IMG/VR virus record: IMGVR_UViG_3300025669_000175
Location: 1-25,721 of that record
Length of the DNA stretch: 25,721 nucleotides
Direction: 5' to 3' (one strand)
From: a virus
The position numbers and the translations under genes were made by a program. Below the pieces are notes generated by a model. That model was not told the DNA's origin and did not search any database. It worked only from the letters and a program-made list of their open reading frames with translations. Each line of letters begins with the position of its first letter. Within the stretch, counting starts at the first letter, position 1. This document shows positions 11,624 through 19,013 of this stretch, piece after piece.

Positions 11624-12312
11624 GTGATTTAATTAAACAAAACAATAAGGATGACAAAATCATAATAGATGATGATGGTAATGAAGTTATAAAGAGTAAG
11701 AAAGATGGAAGATATAATAAGTTAGATGAAGTAGTAGATATAAATGGAGCTATAACAAGAAGGTTACAAAATGCAACAGAAATGAGGAAGGGTAAGGGTA
11801 AAATGACTTCCGAAGTATTAACTCTATTAAAATACTCACTTGTAATGGGAAGCACTGTAAAGGAAGCATGTTTATTCGCTGGAATATCACAATGGAATTA
11901 TTTTGACTGGAAAAAACGTTATCCAAAATTGTTTGACAACATAGAAAGCTTGAAGGACATGCCAGTGTTGAAGTCTAGGTTTACTATATGGAAAAATCTA
12001 GAGAATGTAGAAACTGCAAAGTGGTATTTGGAAAGAAAGAAGAAAGATGAATTTAGTATAAGGACTGAAAGTGTAAATACTAATTTGAATATTAACTATG
12101 ATAAGTTATTGAATAGTATTGAGAAAGGGGATAGTGAGATAGTAACTGATGATGTAGATGGTGTAGTATTGGATAAAATGGATGATATATTTGATGCTCA
12201 TATTGTTAATAAAGAAGAGAAAAGGAAAGTTCAAGCTAAGAATCTAAAAAATAACTTAAAGATACATAAAAATAAATTGGCTAAGACTAGCAAATCAGAC
12301 AAGGTGAAATAG
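11620..12312 (+). CDS. terS: Terminase small subunit
   Basis: This is a 230-residue protein from ATG 11620, which overlaps the previous stop (ATGA). A frame 14 codons longer exists to 11578 but would lie inside the preceding gene. Residues 64-100 hold a helix-turn-helix (LLKYSLVMGSTVKEACLFAG then SQWNYFDWKKRYP), followed by a helical segment (ETAKWYLERKKKDEFS) typical of small terminase subunits. These proteins recognise the packaging site and feed DNA to the large subunit. The large subunit gene is 2.3 kb away because a leftward cassette lies between them, which is unusual. Confidence 0.85.
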   Translation: MSDLIKQNNKDDKIIIDDDGNEVIKSKKDGRYNKLDEVVDINGAITRRLQNATEMRKGKGKMTSEVLTLLKYSLVMGSTVKEACLFAGISQWNYFDWKKRYPKLFDNIESLKDMPVLKSRFTIWKNLENVETAKWYLERKKKDEFSIRTESVNTNLNINYDKLLNSIEKGDSEIVTDDVDGVVLDKMDDIFDAHIVNKEEKRKVQAKNLKNNLKIHKNKLAKTSKSDKVK

Positions 12313-12500
12313 CCTATGTTCCACAAACATCTGACACTAGGAGAAGAAAAGTTATTCCCCGAGAAAAAGGGCAATATTTGGCTAACATTAGCAATCGTGA
12401 TTATTCATTAAAAACTCAATGTTCCACAAGTTTTAGGAGGTGCCTCAAAATCAGTTGAAAGTTTTGGAACTAGGAAGGCAAAAAATTCTGTATTATAAAT
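12313..12500. other. Gene-poor stretch after terS with a repeated 11-mer
   Basis: This stretch is less AT-rich than its surroundings. ATGTTCCACAA occurs at 12315-12325 and again near 12419-12429. The first copy can fold as ATGTT-CCACA-AACAT. A 31-codon frame (12315-12410, MFHKHLTLGEEKLFPEKKGN...) and a start-less frame (12291-12455) exist, but neither is convincing. It could hold a packaging (pac/cos) signal, a decayed gene or a small RNA. Confidence 0.35.
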
Positions 12501-12566
12501 AAAAAAAAATAAAAAAAAATAAAAAAAAATTGAATGTCGCTTTTTGTTATATTGTGCGACACTCAA
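12501..12566 (-). terminator. Strong intrinsic terminator of the leftward cassette
   Basis: On the minus strand a stem TTGAGTGTCGC/GCGACATTCAA (11 bp with one G-U, 15-nt loop; arms 12556-12566 and 12530-12540) is followed by three blocks of nine or more T separated by single A (12501-12530). The stem also forms in the plus-strand RNA with one mismatch, and may weakly stop transcripts coming from terS. Confidence 0.85.
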
Positions 12567-12661
12567 AATTTTCTAAAATATAATTTTCAATAATGCAACT
12601 GTTAGAGTAAAGATTATTATAAATGATATCATGTCTATAACTCCTGAAGCAATATTTTTAA

Positions 12662-12994
12662 TCATAATGTTTTGTATATTTTGATTAACTCCTGAACTCT
12701 TCCACTGTCTTCTATTATATTATTTTTGACTTTTTTACTGATTCTTTGGATGTTGTTTAACTCTTTATAACTTTTAATTGCTGAAGCTGACTCGCTATCT
12801 ATTCTTTTATTTATAACTTTTTTTATAACTGATTGGAACTGGTAGACCTCCCATGTTCTATTGTAGTATCTTATCTTTACCTCCTCAACCGTATAATTAT
12901 TGCCGATGACCAAAGATGCTACATGACCCCATCTACCACCAGAATCCCAACTATCAGCAACGATTATATAATGTTTAAAATTTTTTATTAACAT
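12662..12994 (-). CDS. Cassette protein, 110 aa, unknown
   Basis: It begins MLIKNFKHYIIVADSWDSGG RWGHVASLVIG, giving a compact beta-rich N-terminal half with many aromatic residues (WDSGGRWGH, YYNRTWEVYQ), then a basic helical C-terminal half. No family recognised. It is the last gene of the leftward cassette, 96 bases from the terminator stem, and is preceded by a 9-bp hairpin (13034-13057). Its start has the same A/T-only context as other genes here (TAATTATAAAATT). Confidence 0.75.
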   Translation of the reverse strand: MLIKNFKHYIIVADSWDSGGRWGHVASLVIGNNYTVEEVKIRYYNRTWEVYQFQSVIKKVINKRIDSESASAIKSYKELNNIQRISKKVKNNIIEDSGRVQELIKIYKTL

Positions 12995-13033
12995 AATTTT
13001 ATAATTATTTTATTTTATTATAGACCTTTTATA

Positions 13034-13057
13034 AGCTCCAGAATCACCTCTGAAGCT
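13034..13057 (-). promoter_or_regulatory. Intergenic hairpin inside the cassette
   Basis: AGCTCCAGA (13034-13042) and TCTGAAGCT (13049-13057) form a 9-bp stem with a 6-nt loop. The single mismatch on the plus strand becomes a G-U pair in the minus-strand RNA, so it is probably an RNA element between two cassette genes. There is no U-run after it; RNA processing or translation control are options. Confidence 0.5.
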
Positions 13058-13071
13058 CTAAAAAGCTATAA

Positions 13072-13464
13072 TCAATTAATCCTCACCATTCCATCAGCAT
13101 CACCTCCCCATGCTTCCTCTCCATCAGAATCAAACCCTGACAAATAATCTTTTTCTAGTTCTATGAAAGACTCTACAAATAAATCCAGTAACCTTTGGAA
13201 TTTATTTTTTAAAGCCATACTTCCCGTTCTTATACAATCCGATGTATTAATACATCCCATCACTCCTCCCCCCTGATAACTGAATCTACCTACTCCAATT
13301 TTACCTGTCAACTCCTCCTCCTGAATATCCAAACCGTGTAAAGCCTCGCTTTGAATATATAAGCTCGGAGTTTTACCTCCTAACTCATAAAATACATCCT
13401 CAGCCTCTATAAAAAAACCTATTTTTTTTGCCTTACACACAAACCCATCTATAATATAATCCAT
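13072..13464 (-). CDS. Cassette protein, 130 aa, unknown
   Basis: MDYIIDGFVCKAKKIGFFIE, then YELGGKTPSLYIQSEALHGL, GKIGVGRFSYQGGGVMGCIN and an acidic end (FDSDGEEAWGGDADGMVRIN). It looks like a small globular beta-rich protein. Its bases are visibly richer in G+C than the flanking genes, hinting at a different origin. No family recognised. It lies in the middle of the cassette. Confidence 0.75.
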   Translation of the reverse strand: MDYIIDGFVCKAKKIGFFIEAEDVFYELGGKTPSLYIQSEALHGLDIQEEELTGKIGVGRFSYQGGGVMGCINTSDCIRTGSMALKNKFQRLLDLFVESFIELEKDYLSGFDSDGEEAWGGDADGMVRIN

Positions 13465-13483
13465 TTTATTTTTTATTATTTTA

Positions 13484-13825
13484 TTATATAAATTTTAACG
13501 TGTTATTTATCTCTAAAGAGATTGCCTCCTGCTTTAGAATGCTTTTAATATCTTTACAAATTGCCGTGATATTTTTAAAATTCTTTTTTAATAACTCGGA
13601 TGTTGTAAAGCATTGAATAATCAAAACGTGTTCATTAATAACTCTTTTTTTATCCTCTGAATACCATCCACCAAACGCATCATAGGATGTGCAACCTCCA
13701 AAAATTATAGATAGTTTTTTGATTATATCTTTTTTTATATCCTGAAGTTGCCCATCATCAATTCTACAATCTATATTGTAAGTAGATGGTAAATATATTT
13801 TAAAATTATTATCTAATATATACAT
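13484..13825 (-). CDS. Cassette protein with FGGCTSY motif, 113 aa
   Basis: The sequence has a beta-alpha pattern: IYLPSTYNID, a helix with KKLSIIFGGCTSYDAFGGWY, SEDKKRVINEHVLIIQCFTT, and ending KQEAISLEINNTLKFI. I have a general memory of small bacterial and plasmid proteins with this layout (GGxTSYxxxGxW followed by QEAISLEVNN) but cannot name a function. It is compact, without signal or membrane segment, and probably enzymatic or ligand-binding given the conserved-looking polar motif. The start follows AATTAAAATAAA. Confidence 0.75.
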   Translation of the reverse strand: MYILDNNFKIYLPSTYNIDCRIDDGQLQDIKKDIIKKLSIIFGGCTSYDAFGGWYSEDKKRVINEHVLIIQCFTTSELLKKNFKNITAICKDIKSILKQEAISLEINNTLKFI

Positions 13826-13831
13826 TTTATT

Positions 13832-14044
13832 TTAATTATTAATAATCACCATGTTTTTAAAATATTCTAACTCCTTTGCTTTTATTATTTTATTAATTAA
13901 TCCGATTGCTTTTTTTAAATGTGCCTCATTTTTTACTACCTCTCGGAAGTCATCTTTTAAATCTTCCAAATCCTGAATAGATGCATTCAAAATATCTGAT
14001 TCTTTTATCAAATTTACATCTGATAATTTTTTTATTTTTAACAT
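13832..14044 (-). CDS. Cassette protein, 70 aa, helical
   Basis: MLKIKKLSDVNLIKESDILN, then ASIQDLEDLKDDFREVVKNE, and a second helix (LKKAIGLINKIIKAKELEYF). It is a likely helical hairpin or coiled coil. It starts ten bases from the end of the upstream membrane peptide gene. Function unknown. Confidence 0.7.
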   Translation of the reverse strand: MLKIKKLSDVNLIKESDILNASIQDLEDLKDDFREVVKNEAHLKKAIGLINKIIKAKELEYFKNMVIINN

Positions 14045-14054
14045 AGTTTTTTAA

Positions 14055-14231
14055 TTATTTATTAATTGCTCTAAATTGAACGCAACTTATTGACATGTTA
14101 TCAGTGTTGAAGCAATAATCATTCGGATTGACTTCAGCCCTGCATCTACTTGCTATTGCTAAAATTAACATAGATGTAAATATAATAACCATTATTATAT
14201 ACATCATTGACTCAAACTTTTTTTGATTCAT
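14055..14231 (-). CDS. Cassette membrane/exported peptide, 58 aa
   Basis: ATG 14231 opens MNQKKFESMMYIIMVIIFTS then MLILAIASRCRAEVNPNDYC, ending FNTDNMSISCVQFRAINK. A basic start followed by one hydrophobic helix and a short tail with three further residues able to form disulfides (Cys30, Cys40, Cys50) suggests an anchored or exported peptide. The residue before Cys30 is Arg, so it is not a good lipobox. It is the first gene of the cassette, directly downstream of its promoter. Confidence 0.65.
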   Translation of the reverse strand: MNQKKFESMMYIIMVIIFTSMLILAIASRCRAEVNPNDYCFNTDNMSISCVQFRAINK

Positions 14232-14261
14232 AGTGTTTTCTTTTATTAATTAACTACATTA

Positions 14262-14270
14262 ATTATAACA
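14262..14270 (-). promoter_or_regulatory. Extended -10 promoter of the leftward cassette
   Basis: Minus strand TGTTATAAT without a recognisable -35. The position of the -35 is occupied by three 9-bp tandem repeats (14268-14294). Confidence 0.6.
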
Positions 14271-14294
14271 TAATAAACATAATATACATAATAT
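14268..14294. repeat. Three 9-bp tandem repeats at the cassette promoter
   Basis: ACATAATAA, ACATAATAT, ACATAATAT in direct succession, overlapping the region where a -35 element would be. They could be binding sites for a regulator. Confidence 0.6.
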
Positions 14295-14295
14295 A

Positions 14296-14315
14296 GTTAT
14301 GAACATGTTAATAAC
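14296..14315. promoter_or_regulatory. 20-bp palindrome, probable operator
   Basis: GTTATGAACATGTTAATAAC: nine of the ten positions match across the dyad. It lies next to the tandem repeats and upstream of the cassette promoter, as expected for a dimeric regulator site. Confidence 0.6.
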
Positions 14316-14553
14316 TCTGGAACTGGAACGCCCTTATGATAAAAAACATTTATGTTTTATCTATTGAAAAATTGGATACCCCCCTACAATAAAGATGTTT
14401 ACATCTACATTATTCTGAAGCTGATATAATCAAACTTATTATTTTATACAATATATAATAGAAAGATATACCACTGACATGATTGAGTGACCCACTCCCA
14501 AAAATAATCTTTTCTTCTCTCCACCCCTTTTCAACCACCCCAAATATTTCCAC
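14316..14553. other. Intergenic stretch between cassette and terL
   Basis: This is the rest of the 356-base gap between the divergent units. No gene or clear RNA element is seen. The last part is C-rich on the plus strand (CCACTCCC, CCACCCC), unlike the surrounding DNA, and leads into the terL promoter. Confidence 0.4.
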
Positions 14554-14581
14554 TTGACAAAAACTCCCAAAATGTCATAAT
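14554..14581 (+). promoter_or_regulatory. Sigma70 promoter for a leaderless terL transcript
   Basis: Perfect -35 TTGACA (14554-14559), 16-base spacer, -10 CATAAT (14576-14581). Six bases then separate it from ATG 14588, the same spacing as at 9404, so the RNA should start at or next to the start codon. Confidence 0.75.
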
Positions 14582-14587
14582 AAAACC

Positions 14588-16099
14588 ATGCCAAACGCAC
14601 TAATTCAAAAACTCTCTAATAAAGACTGGAGATTAGAACATCTCTATAAAATCGTAAATAAAGAATCACGACTCGTGGTTTTTAAGTTGAATTCTATTCA
14701 AGAGAAATTTAATACCGAAAAACATAATCGTAATATTATATTGAAAGCTCGTCAGCAGGGTTTTACTACTTATGAATGTGTAGATGGGTTAGATGATGTG
14801 TTATTTCATAGGAACTTTACTATGGTTATAATCGCTCACGAAGATAGGGCTGTTAAAACTATTTTTAAGAAAATTAGGAGAGCATGGGATGAGATTGATA
14901 ATGATTTAAAGGTATATCTTAATTTGACTGTTAATACTGATTCTGCGAATGAGTTATCTTTTAATAATGGGTCAGTTATTAGGGTTGCTTTGTCTTCTAG
15001 GTCAGATACTGTTAATAGGTTGCATATTTCTGAGTTTGGGAAGATATGTTCTAAATATCCTGGGAAAGCTGAGGAAATTATATCTGGTGCCTTTCCTTCT
15101 GTTACTGATGGTGGAAGAATTGATATTGAATCTACTGCTGAGGGAGAATTGGGAGAATTCCATGACTTATTCTGGGAATATTGGGGTAAAAAGCCACAAA
15201 CATCTAAGGAATTTAAATCTTTTTTCTTTCCTTGGTTTGGTAATCCAGAATATCAGATGAAAGCTAAAGTTAATTTACCTAACGACATTGTTGATATTCA
15301 AATTAAATTTGGTTTAACTAATGAGCAAATGATTTGGTATTATTTTGAAGAGAAAGTTCAGAAGAGAAATATGAAACAGGAATACCCCTCTACCCCAGAA
15401 GAAGCATTCTTATCTACAGGTAACTCTCTATTTGATACTGTTGTTGTAGGTAATATTAGGACTATGGAGGGTAAAAAGGTTGGGGATTGGACTTATTTCT
15501 TCGATTATTCGCCTGGTCATCTATATGTATTGGGTGCAGATGTAGCAGAAGGTATAGGTAGGGATAGTTCTACTTGTGTAGTGTTAGATGTTACGAAAGT
15601 TATACCAAAAGTAGTTGCAGAATATGCAAGTAATATGATTATGCCTGATTTATTCGCTTATGAAGTTAAAAATGGTGCTACTAGATATGGAAATTGCCTC
15701 GTTGGTGTAGAAAGGAATAATCATGGTCATACTACCCTCTCAAAATTGAAAGAAATCTATCATAATATCTATACAGAGGAGAAATTTGATAATTTATTGA
15801 ATCGTAAGACCACAAAATTGGGTTGGCTTACAAGTGGAGCTACAAAACCAAAGATGATTTCTGAATTATGCTCTGCTGTAAATGAAAGTGATATAGAAAT
15901 TATAAGTCCTAATATAAAAAAAGAATTAAGAACATATCAAAGAGAAGATATGAATCAGATAAAAATTGCAAAAGACCAAACAAAACATTGGGATTTAATA
16001 ATGGCTATTGCTATCGCATATCAGCTAAGACGCAATGTAGCAGCCAAAAAATCGTCTTATACAGACGTAAAAACATTTGACCCGTATAAAAGTTTCTAA
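14588..16099 (+). CDS. terL: Terminase large subunit (ATPase and nuclease)
   Basis: This 503-residue protein has both halves of a packaging motor. ATPase: Walker A-like KARQQGFTT (53-61) in the Arg/Gln-containing form common in phage terminases, and Walker B LHISEFGK (145-152) with Glu149. Coupling segment: GGRIDIESTAEG (175-186). RNase H-like nuclease: GADVAEGIGRDSS (316-328) with Asp318, GVERNNHG (373-380) with Glu375, and KHWDLIMAIAIAY (466-478) with Asp469. It drives DNA into the prohead and cuts the concatemer. Length is normal. Its promoter places the start codon at the RNA 5' end, and the gene is separated from terS by the inserted cassette. Confidence 0.96.
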   Translation: MPNALIQKLSNKDWRLEHLYKIVNKESRLVVFKLNSIQEKFNTEKHNRNIILKARQQGFTTYECVDGLDDVLFHRNFTMVIIAHEDRAVKTIFKKIRRAWDEIDNDLKVYLNLTVNTDSANELSFNNGSVIRVALSSRSDTVNRLHISEFGKICSKYPGKAEEIISGAFPSVTDGGRIDIESTAEGELGEFHDLFWEYWGKKPQTSKEFKSFFFPWFGNPEYQMKAKVNLPNDIVDIQIKFGLTNEQMIWYYFEEKVQKRNMKQEYPSTPEEAFLSTGNSLFDTVVVGNIRTMEGKKVGDWTYFFDYSPGHLYVLGADVAEGIGRDSSTCVVLDVTKVIPKVVAEYASNMIMPDLFAYEVKNGATRYGNCLVGVERNNHGHTTLSKLKEIYHNIYTEEKFDNLLNRKTTKLGWLTSGATKPKMISELCSAVNESDIEIISPNIKKELRTYQREDMNQIKIAKDQTKHWDLIMAIAIAYQLRRNVAAKKSSYTDVKTFDPYKSF

Positions 16100-16104
16100 A
16101 ATTG

Positions 16105-16113
16105 TGTTATAAT
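16105..16113 (+). promoter_or_regulatory. Extended -10 promoter before the portal gene
   Basis: TGTTATAAT in the 38-base gap between terL and portal, about 24 bases before the start codon. No good -35. It is the same word as at 20262 and, on the other strand, at 3607 and 14262. Confidence 0.5.
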
Positions 16114-16137
16114 ATAAAAATATAACCCTAAAAAATT

Positions 16138-18060
16138 ATGGAAGAAGAAAAAAAAGATTTACAAGAGCAATTAGTATATAATCCAAAGGAAATTTCGTAT
16201 CTAAATTATTTAGTTACAAGGATTCAACACTCTCGTGATTTAAGAAATGCACCACACTGGCAATTTGATAATATGACTTACCCAGATTGGTATAAGTCAA
16301 ATGCAAAAGCTGCAGTTGGTTTCAAAGCACCTAGGGCAAACCCAACAGACACAGAGGTTACGACTGCCTTGACAAGTCAAAAAGTTAAGACACTTGTTAA
16401 TATCTTAATGGGATTCAATTACTCAATAGACATAACTTCTGTTAATAAAGACAGCAGAATACAAGTTGAGATGGGAAATTGCATGGAAGAGCTAGTAAAA
16501 CAGACAAAAAGGAACGAATCAGACAATTTGAAGAAAAAATCTCTAAGATTTAAAGAAATGATTGAGCAGGGAGATGTTTTTGTAGAAGAATATTTCAAAG
16601 AAAGTCAAAAAATGTCTAAAACACCTAAAGGAAAGTTTACTGGTAGTATGAAATTCGAGTGGACTGAGAAATTAGAAGATGTTTTAGGTCAAGCAGAAAC
16701 AAAAATTATACCTGGGCTAAATTTTTATCCTGGTGATGTTACAAGTCCAGATATGGAAGAACAACCATTTGTTTTTACTGCTTCTACAATGTCATACGCA
16801 CAAGCAGAGAAAATGTATGGTAAATGGGATAGATTTAAATTTGTTCCTAAAGATTTAGTAACTTTTAGTGATACTTTATACTATGGTTCTATTATCTCTT
16901 TAGAAAAAGAAACAAAAGAGAGAGTAGAGATGGTAAAATACTTTGATAAATGGGCTAATGAATTTATGATTATGTTAAATGGTGTAATGATGATGCCTAT
17001 TAAATTCCCACTTACTATGGTAAGCCCTAGTGGAGATTATCCTGTAGCGAATGGTTCTCTATACCCTAGAAAAGATTTCTTTTATTCTAAATCTCTTGCT
17101 GCTGATACAAAAACATTACAAGAAATTGTAGATGCTGCATTTATGGGAATGGTTTGGAAACAACAATACTCTTCAAGACCTAGTGTAGTTAATAATTCTG
17201 GTAGAAAATTACCTTCTTCTGTATATCAAGGTGGAATTATAATGGAAAATATACAAAATCCTGAATTAATAGTTCCTTTATTTCCTAGTATTCAAATAAC
17301 TGAAGCTGATTTTAATTATTTCCAATTAGTAAATCAATTAGTAGAGAAAAATTCTTTTTCTTCTATTATAGAAGGACTTGGTGGGACTGGTGATACTGCC
17401 ACTCAATCAATACAGCAACAACGTAACTCAATGAAAAAGTTAGGTAATGTAATAGATGCTGCTGTAGCAGTTGAAACTAAATTATATTGGCTTAGAATTT
17501 ACAATATAATTAAAAATTACACAGATAATGACAAAATAAAGAAAGTATTTAGAAAAATTATCACAAGAACTAAAAAAGATGGTAAAGATGGCTACAAGAT
17601 TTATTCTTTTGATGAAGAAAAAGCTAAACAAGACCCATTGCTAACAAAAGTTGAGGCTGGTATAGTTTCTAACGAAAATTTAGGTAAAGGAGTAGAGATG
17701 ATATACATAGACCCTAAATTATATAAAGAATCTATCAATAATATATGGATTGTTAATGTAATTGCAGAATCTAGCACTGTTTCTGAACTTCAAAAGGCAC
17801 AATTATTAGAACTTGTGCAAGTAGTTGCTACTTTCGCACCACAACAAATGAATACAGATTACATATTGACTAGAATTATTGCTCTATCTGGTGAAGACCC
17901 TTCTAAATGGTTAAAGACACAGAATCAAGCAATGCCACAAGAACAATTAGCAGCTCAGGCAGAAGCAAGACCTACTGGAACAATAGAAAAACAGTTAAAG
18001 CAAGGTGTAGGTAACCAAGCTAAAGCACCTAGTATTAATACATTAATGGGTCAAGTCTAA
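16138..18060 (+). CDS. Portal protein
   Basis: This is a 640-residue protein directly after terL. The long acidic and helical N-terminus, the central region with KFEWTEKLEDVLGQAETK and ETKERVEMVKYFDKW, and the helical block SFSSIIEGLGGTGDTATQSI followed by AAVAVETKLYWLRIYNI agree with phage portal proteins, where a long helix plus a wing and crown form the 12-subunit DNA entry ring. The C-terminus is Gln/Ala-rich (QAMPQEQLAAQAEARPTG), as expected for the crown. I rely on position, size and these features, not on a specific motif. Confidence 0.85.
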   Translation: MEEEKKDLQEQLVYNPKEISYLNYLVTRIQHSRDLRNAPHWQFDNMTYPDWYKSNAKAAVGFKAPRANPTDTEVTTALTSQKVKTLVNILMGFNYSIDITSVNKDSRIQVEMGNCMEELVKQTKRNESDNLKKKSLRFKEMIEQGDVFVEEYFKESQKMSKTPKGKFTGSMKFEWTEKLEDVLGQAETKIIPGLNFYPGDVTSPDMEEQPFVFTASTMSYAQAEKMYGKWDRFKFVPKDLVTFSDTLYYGSIISLEKETKERVEMVKYFDKWANEFMIMLNGVMMMPIKFPLTMVSPSGDYPVANGSLYPRKDFFYSKSLAADTKTLQEIVDAAFMGMVWKQQYSSRPSVVNNSGRKLPSSVYQGGIIMENIQNPELIVPLFPSIQITEADFNYFQLVNQLVEKNSFSSIIEGLGGTGDTATQSIQQQRNSMKKLGNVIDAAVAVETKLYWLRIYNIIKNYTDNDKIKKVFRKIITRTKKDGKDGYKIYSFDEEKAKQDPLLTKVEAGIVSNENLGKGVEMIYIDPKLYKESINNIWIVNVIAESSTVSELQKAQLLELVQVVATFAPQQMNTDYILTRIIALSGEDPSKWLKTQNQAMPQEQLAAQAEARPTGTIEKQLKQGVGNQAKAPSINTLMGQV

Positions 18061-18078
18061 CAATTAAATATAAGTCCT

Positions 18079-18411
18079 ATGCTCAAATATGACAACATCA
18101 ACGAATTATTCGAAGGTATTACCTTGGAAAGTTCTAACGAAAGTTTCAAAGAAACAGATTCTTTTAGTAGATTTGAAGAAACTCTGACTTTAGAAGACAA
18201 AGAAGACCTTATAAATTGGTCTAATATGATGTTCAAAAATAAATGGTTCTTACAGATGTTCCAATTTCTAATGAATGAGATTGTTAATAGAACTATAAAA
18301 GGTCGTGGCGATATAGATTCTGCCTATTTTATGATGGCAGGTCTTTCTTTATTTAAAAAGGAATTTGAACGATTGAGTTTGAATTTCGAAGATAAAAATA
18401 ACCCAAAATAA
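18079..18411 (+). CDS. Hypothetical head-region protein, 110 aa
   Basis: MLKYDNINELFEGITLESSN, then a helical stretch (DKEDLINWSNMMFKNKWFLQ MFQFLMNEIVNRTIK) and GRGDIDSAYFMMAGLSLFKK. It is helical with no recognised family. It lies between portal and the scaffold-like gene, 1 base before the latter. A structural or assembly role is likely by position only. Confidence 0.75.
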   Translation: MLKYDNINELFEGITLESSNESFKETDSFSRFEETLTLEDKEDLINWSNMMFKNKWFLQMFQFLMNEIVNRTIKGRGDIDSAYFMMAGLSLFKKEFERLSLNFEDKNNPK

Positions 18412-18412
18412 C

Positions 18413-19009
18413 ATGGATATAGAATTTCAAACTTTTTTTGATGCTGATGGTAAAGAGATTCAAGGTGTTGCTAAAGAAACATTCGAATCAACAACATCAG
18501 AACTCAATACACAGCTCGAAGAAGTAAATAAAAAATTATCAAATAGAGAACTTGATATAGGAAATATAAAAAAGAAATATTCTGACCTTTCAGATGAAGA
18601 AAAAGAGAAAATGTCTGCTGAAAAACAAGAAATAATGAAAACTAAGGAAGATTTGCAAATTAAATTAGACCAAATAGAAAATGAAAGGAATGGTGAGTAT
18701 AAAAACAATGCCTTTTCTGGATATTCTATAAATGATGATGATTTGGTTATCGCAAGAGCTAATTTTGATAGAATTTCTTTGACAGAAGAAGAACAAAAAT
18801 TGCCACTCAAAGAACAAATAGAATTAAAGACAAAATATGCTATAAATATGTCTGGTTTTGAAAGACCAAACGTTCTAAATGTTTCTACAAATTATAATTC
18901 TAAGCAAGAACCTGCTAGTTACCCTGATACAGAAGAGGGTATAGCAATGTCTGCACAAATGCTCGGTATGTCGGTTGAGCAATACAAAGAAAAAAATAAA
19001 ATAAAATAA
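18413..19009 (+). CDS. Scaffold-like capsid assembly protein
   Basis: A 198-residue protein with a strongly charged central coiled coil (residues about 28-90, TSELNTQLEEVNKKLSNREL ... EKQEIMKTKEDLQIKLDQIE) and a C-terminal segment PDTEEGIAMSAQMLGMSVEQYKEKN. This layout and the place between portal and capsid genes are typical of phage scaffold proteins, which guide capsid assembly and leave before or during packaging. The function is inferred from layout; sequence alone does not prove it. Confidence 0.7.
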   Translation: MDIEFQTFFDADGKEIQGVAKETFESTTSELNTQLEEVNKKLSNRELDIGNIKKKYSDLSDEEKEKMSAEKQEIMKTKEDLQIKLDQIENERNGEYKNNAFSGYSINDDDLVIARANFDRISLTEEEQKLPLKEQIELKTKYAINMSGFERPNVLNVSTNYNSKQEPASYPDTEEGIAMSAQMLGMSVEQYKEKNKIK

Positions 19010-19013
19010 TTAT

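Noticed and set aside
10319-11855. Leftward hydrophobic reading frames opposite the small-gene block
   Set aside because: They are Phe/Leu/Ser/Ile-rich shadows of lysine-rich genes on the other strand.
9404-12312. tRNA genes
   Set aside because: No cloverleaf with a GTTCRA arm was found here or elsewhere by eye; short or odd tRNAs cannot be excluded without a search tool.
12291-12455. Frameshifted extension of terS or a separate gene (frame reading YVPQTSDTRRRK...)
   Set aside because: There is no start codon and no slippery sequence before the terS stop; length is short and no homology is recognised.
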